A DNA stretch of 7,946 nt from an uncultured Leucothrix sp. Lineage in GTDB: Bacteria; Pseudomonadota; Gammaproteobacteria; Thiotrichales; Thiotrichaceae. The notes under the pieces are model-generated. The model was given only the letters and a program-made list of their open reading frames with translations, was not told where the DNA came from and did no database searches. The stretch covers positions 1 through 7,946 of the forward strand of contig CALAJG010000063.1 in the NCBI GenBank assembly GCA_937923375.1, given 5' to 3'. Numbering within the stretch: the first letter of the stretch is position 1; every line of letters begins with the position of its first letter. Position numbers and translations under genes: made by a program. Shown piece after piece: positions 1 through 7,100 of the stretch.

Positions 1-1
1 T

Positions 2-1126
2 TTAAGAGATGAAGCCATCGCTGTTCAGAGCGTTCCTGAAACTGACCCTCTGAATGAAATTTCAAAAGAAGATGCGCGCATAATCTATCTTAATGCAAAA
101 CAAGAAATTAATTTGCGTGGAAAAAACACTTGGGTTGAGTCATTTAAGACCTACGGAATACCAGCGCTTATTGGTGGGCTCACGGTTGCAGTTTTGTTCC
201 TGGGTCTACAGCCTAAGGGCACCACATTGAACGAACCAAAGATCACGGTTGATGAAGACTTAAATTATTCTGATTACAAAATCTTGAAGTCTGGTGAAAT
301 GCCAGGGCCATTTCCAAATATGTTGCTAATTGGTGGCGGAAGCATCAGTATCGGCTGTGTAATGGGTTGGGACGACGTGCCCGGAGGCTGTCGGCCAACT
401 GAGTTCCCTCCATTTACCGCTAATGTCAAAACGTTTGAGATTTCACAGCACGAGGTTACCGTTGGGCAGTTTGCTAAATTTGTAGAAAGCACAGGCTATG
501 TTTCGGACGCTGAAAAAGAAGGAGAAGGTTGCGTGCACAAAGATGTAAATGCTGCCGGGCAACCTTTTGTTATGAATAGTGCGCTTAATTGGCGATCCCC
601 GGGATTTGAGCAGAATGAAAGTTATCCAGTTACCTGCGTCAGCTGGCATGATGCTAAAAGCTATGTAGACTGGCTAGCTAGTGAAACCAAGACAGCTTAT
701 CGCTTGCCGACGGAGGCAGAGTGGGAATACGCCGCAAGAGGGGGAAAGTCGACCGCGTATTATTGGGGGTCAGCTGCTAGCCATGACCAAGCTAACTATG
801 GTGGCGTTGGTGGTAAGGATGAATGGGAATTTGCCTCCCCGGTTGGCCGCTTTCCAGCCAATAAGTTTTCTGTGCAGGATACCTCGGGTAATCTTTGGGA
901 GTGGGTGCAGGACTGTTGGCATAAGACGCACGATAATGCCCCTGCTGATGGAGGCGCTTGGCTGCAGAATTGTGATCTCACTGGTACCCGGGTGCGTCGT
1001 GGAGGTGCCTGGGATGCGAATGTGAATGGTATCCGATCTGCCATCCGCAGCGCAGGGGCAGAGCATGACCGCAGCAATCTTTATGGTTTCCGCGTCGCTC
1101 GGAACTGGCAAAAATCAAAAAAATAA
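2..1126 (+). CDS. Membrane-anchored FGE-sulfatase (SUMF1-like) domain protein, 5' partial
   Basis: The reading frame is open from base 2, giving 374 visible residues; a TTG at 113 is only an internal codon with no convincing ribosome site, so I treat the gene as cut by the window edge. Residues 1-50 are hydrophilic, 51-69 form one transmembrane helix, and about 90-367 form an FGE-sulfatase domain. Landmarks are EVTVGQFAKFV, PVTCVSWHDA, RLPTEAEWEYAARGG (234-248), GNLWEW (296-301), RGGAW (333-337) and GFRVAR (362-367). Arg/Lys precede the helix, which suggests the domain is on the periplasmic side. True FGE uses two cysteines 6 and 11 residues after the RGG arginine; here these positions are Ala339 and Ile344. 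Oxidative conversion of sulfatase cysteine is therefore unlikely, and the C-type-lectin-like fold probably binds a ligand or partner (inference). Six other cysteines could form disulfides. It might be the sensor of a conflict system, but its true upstream neighbours are not visible. Confidence 0.9.
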   Translation, partial: LRDEAIAVQSVPETDPLNEISKEDARIIYLNAKQEINLRGKNTWVESFKTYGIPALIGGLTVAVLFLGLQPKGTTLNEPKITVDEDLNYSDYKILKSGEMPGPFPNMLLIGGGSISIGCVMGWDDVPGGCRPTEFPPFTANVKTFEISQHEVTVGQFAKFVESTGYVSDAEKEGEGCVHKDVNAAGQPFVMNSALNWRSPGFEQNESYPVTCVSWHDAKSYVDWLASETKTAYRLPTEAEWEYAARGGKSTAYYWGSAASHDQANYGGVGGKDEWEFASPVGRFPANKFSVQDTSGNLWEWVQDCWHKTHDNAPADGGAWLQNCDLTGTRVRRGGAWDANVNGIRSAIRSAGAEHDRSNLYGFRVARNWQKSKK

Positions 1127-1237
1127 AATTTATTTCGCTTACCCCCTCATGTTTTGGATTTACCGACGTTACTTGTAGGTGAGGTCGGAAGAAATTAACC
1201 AATTTGTTAGAAGCACTGAGCCACACAGCGGCGAGGG

Positions 1238-1268
1238 TTGTTTGGATGGTGTCACTAACTGATATAAA
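1238..1268 (+). promoter_or_regulatory. Weak sigma70-like promoter candidate
   Basis: A TATAAA box at 1263-1268 has two poor -35 candidates upstream: TTGTTT at 1238-1243 (19-bp spacer) and TTGGAT at 1242-1247 (15-bp spacer). Neither spacing is ideal. A second TATAAA sits at 1324-1329, too close to the ATG at 1334 to drive a normal leader. If real, this promoter would transcribe the IS remnant and perhaps yigZ beyond it. This is a pattern match only. Confidence 0.2.
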
Positions 1269-1281
1269 TACCGACTAGGCT

Positions 1282-1301
1282 GTCTCTGAAGTTTCAGAGA
1301 C
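1282..1301. repeat. Perfect 9-bp inverted repeat
   Basis: GTCTCTGAA at 1282-1290 and TTCAGAGAC at 1293-1301 are exact reverse complements separated by GT. The right arm runs into GAGACCTTCTTTCCCC (1297-1312), which resembles the GAGACCTTT-type ends that I recall for some IS5-family elements. It could thus be an IS end or two abutting IS ends. Alternatives are a stem-loop acting as a weak terminator for the FGE-like gene (the following tract is only pyrimidine-rich, not a T-run) or an operator. Confidence 0.6.
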
Positions 1302-1765
1302 CTTCTTTCCCCTAAGTAGTAGGTATAAAAAACATGAAGCACAGTGCGATACAAACTCACATAAATCCAAAAGTCGCTTGTAAAATCGTTTCTGAATCGG
1401 CAATTCCTCTGGAAAAACTAGTTCATCCAGATGATAAGGTTTGCAAGCTCGAGAAGTTAATTAATTGGCAGTATCTGGAAACCCAGTTAAGTTATCTTTT
1501 CAAGGGTGAGAATGCACCTTCTCCACGATTGATATTTGGTCTGCTGTATTTGCAGTCTATCGATAATCTTCCTTATTCGGATGTAATAGCGATTTGGAAG
1601 AGATCGCCTGAGTGGCAATACTTTTGTGGTCAGAGGTTCTTAGATAACAGTTTCCCATTACACGAAGCTTCTTTAAGTATTTGGAGCCGTGTTATTGGTG
1701 AGCAAGGGCGTCAAATAATGACGCAGGCCTTAGGCTTGGTAGAGCAAAACGAAACTATACATTGA
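1297..1765 (+). mobile_element. Decayed IS5-family insertion sequence remnant
   Basis: This combines a possible left terminal end (GAGACC at 1297-1302) with the truncated transposase that follows. No matching right inverted repeat (a reverse-complement GGTCTC end) is visible before yigZ. A direct-orientation partial resemblance, GAGACATTATTT at 1769-1780, exists but is too weak to define a boundary. Both ends are therefore approximate. The element must be immobile by itself because the catalytic part of its transposase is gone. Confidence 0.4.
1334..1765 (+). pseudogene. IS5-family transposase, N-terminal fragment (DUF772-like)
   Basis: The 143-residue product matches the N-terminal domain of IS5-family transposases. 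It has the landmarks KLINWQYLETQLSYLF, PRLIFGLLYLQ, SPEWQYFCGQRF and the SLSIWSRVIGEQG stretch that corresponds to the family's SLTRWRKRIG motif. Full-length relatives have roughly 300-480 residues and carry a DDE catalytic core after this domain; here family similarity fades near residue 138 and a TGA follows at 1763-1765. Reading on past the TGA in the same frame gives about 40 residues with no recognisable transposase sequence, so the loss looks like a deletion or rearrangement rather than a single nonsense change. The ATG at 1334 has only a distant AGG as ribosome site. It may still be translated as a DNA-binding-type fragment, but nothing shows function. Confidence 0.8.
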
Positions 1766-1838
1766 GCTGAGACATTATTTGGCAAAGCGGTAGGATTGAT
1801 GCAGTATGCAAGTTTCATATCGATATCTGGAATGAAGC

Positions 1839-2477
1839 TTGCTACTGCGTCAGCCCTATTTGACTTTGTCAGAACCTTACGAGTTCGAAATTGAGCCGAT
1901 TAAACATTCCCGGTTTATCGCCAGCGCGTCTCCTTTGAAAGACGAGGCTTTAGTGCCTGACATCCTCAACGCTGTGAAAACCAAAATGCCAGATGCTGGA
2001 CATCATTGTTGGGCTTATACTTTAAAACAGCCAGAGCGACTGAAGTTTAGTGACGACGGTGAGCCCGGTGGGTCGGCTGGTCGTCCGATGCTTAATGTCT
2101 TGCAGGGCAGGGATCTGTTCGACTGCCTGGTTGTTGTCAGTCGCTATTTTGGGGGCACTAAGCTGGGTGTTGGCGGTTTGATGCGAGCCTACAGTGGAGC
2201 CGTCGCACAATGCCTGGATCGAGCCAGCCTCAACACAGTAACCCCGACTCTACCGCTATGGCTATGTCACGAATATTCTGACACAAGCAGTGTTGATTCG
2301 ATTTTGTCAGAGCTAAAGTTGGTTGCTGCCGAAACGCTTTATGGCGAGCGGATCGATGTGTGTTTACAAGTCCCGGATTCGCAAATAATTGATATTTATA
2401 AGACTTTAAGCACTCATGTCGGTGGACGACTAAAGCTGACTTTACCTCCCGAAGTTGAGGCTACAATTGATAGTTAG
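1839..2477 (+). CDS. yigZ: YigZ/IMPACT family (UPF0029) protein
   Basis: The 212-residue product is close in length to E. coli YigZ (about 204). The N-terminal UPF0029 domain (about 20-135) shows IKHSRFIA, the HHCWAY segment, FSDDGEPGGSAGRPML, VVVSRYFGGTKLGVGGL and LMRAYSGAVAQCL, all hallmark motifs of the family. The C-terminal part (about 140-205) fits the DUF1949 ferredoxin-like domain. Bacterial YigZ has no firmly settled biochemical role; the eukaryotic relative IMPACT modulates Gcn2 in translational control. The chosen start is TTG at 1839: an in-frame stop lies just before it at 1833-1835, the resulting N-terminus is about as long as in E. coli, and a weak GGAATGA lies upstream. Other possible starts are TTG at 1860 or 1866. 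It looks like an ordinary housekeeping gene that lies beside, rather than within, the conflict module. Confidence 0.93.
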   Translation: MLLRQPYLTLSEPYEFEIEPIKHSRFIASASPLKDEALVPDILNAVKTKMPDAGHHCWAYTLKQPERLKFSDDGEPGGSAGRPMLNVLQGRDLFDCLVVVSRYFGGTKLGVGGLMRAYSGAVAQCLDRASLNTVTPTLPLWLCHEYSDTSSVDSILSELKLVAAETLYGERIDVCLQVPDSQIIDIYKTLSTHVGGRLKLTLPPEVEATIDS

Positions 2478-2499
2478 TGTTTGTTTAAGATGCATTACT

Positions 2500-2521
2500 G
2501 GTTATCTATTTCAAGATAGCC
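2500..2521 (+). other. Short stem-loop in the yigZ-TIR gap
   Basis: GGTTATCT (2500-2507) can pair with AGATAGCC (2514-2521) through eight pairs, one of them a G-U wobble, around a six-base loop. No T-run follows, so it is at best a weak or factor-assisted terminator for yigZ, or a stem at the 5' end of the TIR transcript. The rest of the 90-base gap (2478-2567) shows no convincing promoter. Confidence 0.3.
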
Positions 2522-2557
2522 TATGTTAGTACCTATCCCCTGAAAATTTAATCGTTG

Positions 2558-2562
2558 TGGAG
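2558..2562 (+). promoter_or_regulatory. Ribosome binding site that favours ATG 2568
   Basis: TGGAG ends five bases before the ATG at 2568. A TTG directly in front of it (2565-2567) is in frame and would add one residue, but it would leave only a two-base spacer, so the ATG is the better start. Confidence 0.65.
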
Positions 2563-2567
2563 CCTTG

Positions 2568-4100
2568 ATGAGTAATCCTCATGATATTTTTGTTAGCTAT
2601 GCGCATGTAGATAACGAGTGTCTACCCGGTGAAACCGATGGTTGGGTAACGCAGCTGATTGCAACGCTCGAGGTGTACTTAAGGCAAAAGCTTGGTCGTA
2701 GTGAAAAATATACCCTTTGGCGCGATCCTGAATTACCTGGCAATGTGCCGCTGACCCCAGAGATACTGGAAACAGTGCGTGCCTCAGAAATTATCGTGCT
2801 GGTGCTTTCACCTGGCTACGTTGCTTCAAGCTGGTGTTTGGATGAGCTAGCGGCATTTGTCAAAACTAAAGGGGTTGATTCAGGCCGCGTTTTTGTTATC
2901 GAGAGAGACAAACTTGCTGAAAGCGATCGACCGATGATTCTTGCAGATTTAAAAGGCTATGCGTTTTGGGTTGCCGACAAGCAACAGTCTGGGGTGGTCC
3001 GCACTTTGGGAACACCTGCAATGGTGGATTATCGTGCTGACTATTTTCGTCAGGTCGAAGATTTGGCCATTCAATTAGTCCGGAAACTTAAGCAAATTCG
3101 TCAAAGCGATCCGGAATCATCCGGCGGAATAAATCTCAATCCATCTGTTGCTAGTGGCGAGGAAATGACTACTCCTGCATCACAATATTTTTTCTTTACG
3201 CCACCTGAAACGGAAGTGGCAAATGGTGACTCGACCAATAGCTCTTTAAGTACCCATACCAATTTGGCGACGGTCTATGTTGCACCGGTGCCTGATACTT
3301 TGCAGCTGGAGCGGAATGATTTTATTCGTGTGCTGAACCAGCATCGTATTGAAGTATTGCCCAAGAGCAATCGTATTAACTACAGTACTTTCCAGCAAGA
3401 AATGGAAGCCGACCTGGCAAGGAGCCAATGCTTCATTCAACTATTGGATGGCAGTGGGAACATGGGCTTAGTGAGGGCTCAGTACCAAAATGCTAAGCAA
3501 TTGGATGTAGACGTGATGCAGTGGCGGTCCTCAGAATTACAAATAGACGAAATTACCGATCAGGATCAGGTGGAATTACTGCGTGGACAGCATGTAATGG
3601 CATCTGACTTGGTTAATTTCCAACAGTATTTACTAAAGAAATTATTCCCTCCCGAAGAGCCTGTGATTAAGCAGGAAATAGCCCAAGACGCGCAGCAAAT
3701 AATTTTCATCAATGTTGGCAGTGAAGATCGTGCACTTGCCGAAAGAGTATCAAAGCAGCTGACTGCGCATGGGCATTTTTGTCTGCTACCGCTAACGCCA
3801 AATGAGCGCAGTCGGCCTGCTGATATCCGCAAAGATATGGAGCAGAATATGCGTTATTGTGACGCCTTACTGTTGCTCTATGATGCCAGCCCCATCACGC
3901 AGATTCGACAATTTCTCATGCAAAGCTGGCGTATGCGGGCGCAGCGCGATAAGCCGTTACCAACAGCGGTTTGTATCTCACCCAATAATCCAGATAACAA
4001 CCTAAGTGCAATGGCCAAAAACCTTCGGGTGTTGCGCTGTGCCGATAATGTGCCTTTCCCCGCAGAGTGTGTCGAGGCCTTTTTGGAGGGGACGGCATGA
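2568..4100 (+). CDS. TIR-domain effector with three tandem TIR-like domains
   Basis: The product has 510 residues. TIR1 (about 4-172) has HDIFVSYAHVDNE at its first strand, the LWRDPELPGN segment (50-59) and SPGYVASSWCLDEL (81-94), in which Glu93 is the expected catalytic glutamate of NAD+-cleaving TIR enzymes. A polar Ser/Thr-rich linker (about 180-230) follows. TIR2 (about 233-360, beginning LATVYVAPVP) and TIR3 (about 376-510, beginning QIIFINVGSEDRALAE) have the alternating strand and helix pattern of the fold, but lack the SxxYxxSxWCxxEL signature and its glutamate. They may be scaffolding, oligomerisation or ligand-binding copies. No signal peptide or membrane helix is seen, so it should be cytoplasmic. 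The stop overlaps the start of the nSTAND1 gene (ATGA), so the two are cotranscribed and probably act together, TIR as effector and NTPase as switch (inference). NADase activity is predicted from the motif only. Confidence 0.92.
   Translation: MSNPHDIFVSYAHVDNECLPGETDGWVTQLIATLEVYLRQKLGRSEKYTLWRDPELPGNVPLTPEILETVRASEIIVLVLSPGYVASSWCLDELAAFVKTKGVDSGRVFVIERDKLAESDRPMILADLKGYAFWVADKQQSGVVRTLGTPAMVDYRADYFRQVEDLAIQLVRKLKQIRQSDPESSGGINLNPSVASGEEMTTPASQYFFFTPPETEVANGDSTNSSLSTHTNLATVYVAPVPDTLQLERNDFIRVLNQHRIEVLPKSNRINYSTFQQEMEADLARSQCFIQLLDGSGNMGLVRAQYQNAKQLDVDVMQWRSSELQIDEITDQDQVELLRGQHVMASDLVNFQQYLLKKLFPPEEPVIKQEIAQDAQQIIFINVGSEDRALAERVSKQLTAHGHFCLLPLTPNERSRPADIRKDMEQNMRYCDALLLLYDASPITQIRQFLMQSWRMRAQRDKPLPTAVCISPNNPDNNLSAMAKNLRVLRCADNVPFPAECVEAFLEGTA
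4085..4091 (+). promoter_or_regulatory. Strong ribosome binding site inside the TIR gene, with ATGA overlap
   Basis: GGAGGGG ends five bases before the ATG at 4097. That ATG overlaps the TIR stop TGA at 4098-4100. The arrangement is typical of translational coupling and fixes the nSTAND1 start with good confidence. Confidence 0.8.
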
Positions 4101-7100
4101 GTCAACGTCCTTATCCTGGATTGCGCGCCTTTTGGCGGAACGAAATCGATATCTTTTTTGGTCGGGAACGGCAAATAGATGAAATTCTGGAAAAACTACA
4201 AAATAGTCATTTTCTAGCTGTGCTGGGTCCTTCAGGGTGTGGCAAGTCATCGTTGATGCGCACGGGCGTGCTCTCCGCATTGGACAGTGGCTTCATGTGT
4301 CAGGCTGGCGCGAATTGGTTGGTCGCCGACATGAAGCCGGGTGGTTCGCCATTTTTAGCGATGGCCCGTTCATTACTGGCTGACCAGACCTTTGCAGAAC
4401 ATTATCAGCAGTGGTTTCCATTTACTGAAGTGGCAGGCAAAAACGCAAAAAAGCAGTGGCTTGAGGAGGCGCAATTTTTCCTTCAGGCAAGTTTGCAGCG
4501 TGGCCCGCAAAGCTTGCACGAACTGCTAAATGATCTACAGCTACCGAAAGGCAGCACCATCTTGTTATTGGTTGACCAGTTTGAAGAGGTTTTTCGCTAT
4601 CAGCGACAGGCTAGTAATGAGGCAGCAGAATTTGTCAGTCTTATCCTCGCTGCCAGTAAACACCCCGCGGTATACACGGCTATAACCATGCGCTCTGAGT
4701 TTTTGGGTAATTGTGTGGCGTTTCAAGGCCTGCCTGAAGCCATCAACAGAGGCTTGTATCTCACACCAAGTTTAGATCGGGATCAGCTATCTCAAGCCAT
4801 TGCCTTTCCGGCAAAGGTCTTTGGTGGCGATGTGACTCCAGAGTTGGTTAATCGGCTGTTAAATGATGCCGGACAATCGATGGATCAGCTACCCCTGCTG
4901 CAACATGCACTGATGAGACTTTGGGATACTGACGACAATCATCAGCTAACGCTTGAGGAGTACGAAGCGACTGGTGGCTTGCAGGCTATGCTCAATGATC
5001 ATTTGGATGAAGCATGGACTGAGCTGGATCCTGACCAGCAAAAACTCGCCGAGCAATTGTTTCGGTTGCTCACAGAGAAAACGCCAGAAGGCCATAGCAT
5101 TCGTCGACCGGTAACGTTTTCTGAGACGTTACGCCTGCCCGCAGCCAATCGTGAAAATATGTTACGGGTTATAGAGGTTTTTAGAGCGGAAGGCCGTCAT
5201 TTCCTGATGCCGCCAGCGTCGGTAGAGCTGACAGACGATACGGTTATAGACATTACCCATGAAAGCCTAATCCGCCAATGGCAACTGCTTAATCTATGGG
5301 TTGACTCAGAAGCTGAGCATTCACAACTTTACAAACGCTTAGAAGGAACTGCGCTAAGGCATCAGCAGGATGAGGCCGCATTGCTGGGGTCACCTGATTT
5401 GGAAATTGCTTTGCATTGGCGCGATACAGAAAGGCCTAATGCGATGTGGGCGCAGCGTTATGGTGAAAACTTCGATGCGGTGATGGCGTTTCTTGATCAA
5501 AGTGTCGAGGCCAAACAGGCTAAACGAGCTGTCGAACAGGCACAAATAAAATCACGAAGTCGACGCACCTTTATCAGTGTCTTGTTGGGGTTTGCTATAG
5601 CTATTGGTGCCGCAATTACAGGTTGGCTTGCGGCAGCCAGCAGTAATAAACAGCTAGAAAGTAGCAATCAAGCCTTGGTTGATACTAAAAAAGTGCTGAC
5701 GCAGGAACAAATAAGCCAGCAGAAATTAATTGATGAAAATAAAGACCTTCGCTATCAAACACAGGAAGCGTCACCAAGGTCAGTGACTAATACCGCTAAT
5801 CCTAAATCGATTTGGAGCGATGCGCTGAATTCAACAGAGTCCAGTGGAGTACCGTTACAGTCAAAAGCTGTGGAAGATGCTTACGATAAAAAAATATACG
5901 AAGCTTTTATGACCCAAGCTCGTCTCTATATTGAAGACGGTCGTTTTTGGGAGGCGAGAAAAGTCTTGTTGGATGTGTCCAAGCTTCAAACATCCTCCTC
6001 TCCGGAGATTAGCTATAAATTAAAGCTGATGCTGAGAAAGCTCGCAATCACCGGTGTCTCGCCTAATCAGCGTTTTGATGCAGCCGCTGTGCCATTACAC
6101 TCAGTAAGATTGGATGCCAAGAAAGATGCTTTGATTGCTGTGGGTGAAAGCGGTTGGGTTTACATTTATATTCGGGGTGAAAAAGAACCTAAATACCGTC
6201 TGCAGACCGAAGCTAAGGCACATATTCAGGATATCGCCATTGATCCGGATGGTGAGGGGTTTGTGACGGTAGATGATGCAGGTCAGACGATTCGTTGGCT
6301 TTGGACAGATGTGGCTAAATCACCTGAAGTGTATGCATCTCAATCGAATTCAGGCGCAGCAAAAGCCGTTGCTTACAGCCCTGACGGTAAGTATATCGTT
6401 GTTGGTTACACCGGTAGTGTGGGGCGTGTGCGTTATTTTAAGATTGAGGAGAACCTTGAGTTGTTGTGGACAGGTCTTTCTCATAAGTCACAAATTTCTG
6501 AAGGTGGTTTAACGTTTGCTCCCAACGGGTTGGTAGTCAGTGCATCACATGATGGTTCGGTGCGCTTTTGGAAAACCAATGTTGAAACTGAAACGGAAGT
6601 CCTAAAACCATTGCAGCACAACAATAAACCCGTACTCGGATTGAGCTTTAGCAAGGATGGAAAATACTTAGCGACGGCATCAGGACGACAGGTGTTTATA
6701 TGGGATTGGCGACAAGGCCTACTGGTACACAGTTTTATTAGTGGCCACGACAAGCTAATTTTTAGCCTGACTTGGGTGGAAGATCAATTTGGAATCGAAC
6801 GCTTAGTGACGGCAAGTATGGATCATTCCTTGCGGATGTGGAAAGTAGCGCCAGAGCAAAAATATCAAGTGTTACTTGAGGTTATGGAAGGTCACTCTGC
6901 GGAAGTCGGAGTGAGTCACTTAGCCTATGACAACGTTACACGACAGCTATTTTCTCCGGGTAAAGAAGGGGCTGTTTTACAATGGCGGACGAATCTTCCT
7001 TACCTGCAGCTGTTAAATACAAATCCAGCTAAACCGGTAAAGACCGCGCTTGATGCTACAGGTAGCCTACTGGCTGTCGGTCTGAATAGTGGGATTGTGC

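Larger units (their letters stand above)
1127..1333. other. Intergenic region between FGE-like gene and IS remnant
   Basis: No credible ORF lies here: minus-strand frames crossing it have no recognisable protein content. The first bases after the stop are AT-rich with no GC stem plus T-run, so no clear intrinsic terminator for the FGE-like gene. The stretch does hold a 9-bp inverted repeat and weak promoter-like boxes, listed separately. The distal part probably includes the left end of the decayed insertion sequence. Confidence 0.6.

Noticed and set aside
980..1126. C-terminal end of the FGE-like domain as the variable region of a diversity-generating retroelement
   Set aside because: The RGGAW...GFRVAR end resembles known DGR target proteins, but no reverse transcriptase or template repeat is visible in the window, and the codons there are not enriched in the AAC/AAT type typical of variable sites. 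Flanks outside the window were not available.
113..1126. TTG at 113 as the real start of the FGE-like gene
   Set aside because: The frame is open upstream to base 2 with plausible hydrophilic protein sequence, and there is no good ribosome binding site before 113, so the gene is more likely truncated by the window edge.
770..1226. Overlapping minus-strand ORFs under the FGE-like gene
   Set aside because: They are antisense to a well-supported domain, have low-complexity or unrecognisable products, and lack ribosome sites.
1798..1893. Small ORF starting MQYASFISISGM, overlapping the yigZ start
   Set aside because: It has no family similarity that I recognise and ends after about 31 codons; the yigZ frame explains the overlap. 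It is merely the continuation of the IS fragment frame past its TGA.
6273..6512. 79-residue + strand ORF within the WD40 region
   Set aside because: It is a different frame of the nSTAND1 gene, whose frame I verified as continuous through this stretch with clear WD40 blades.
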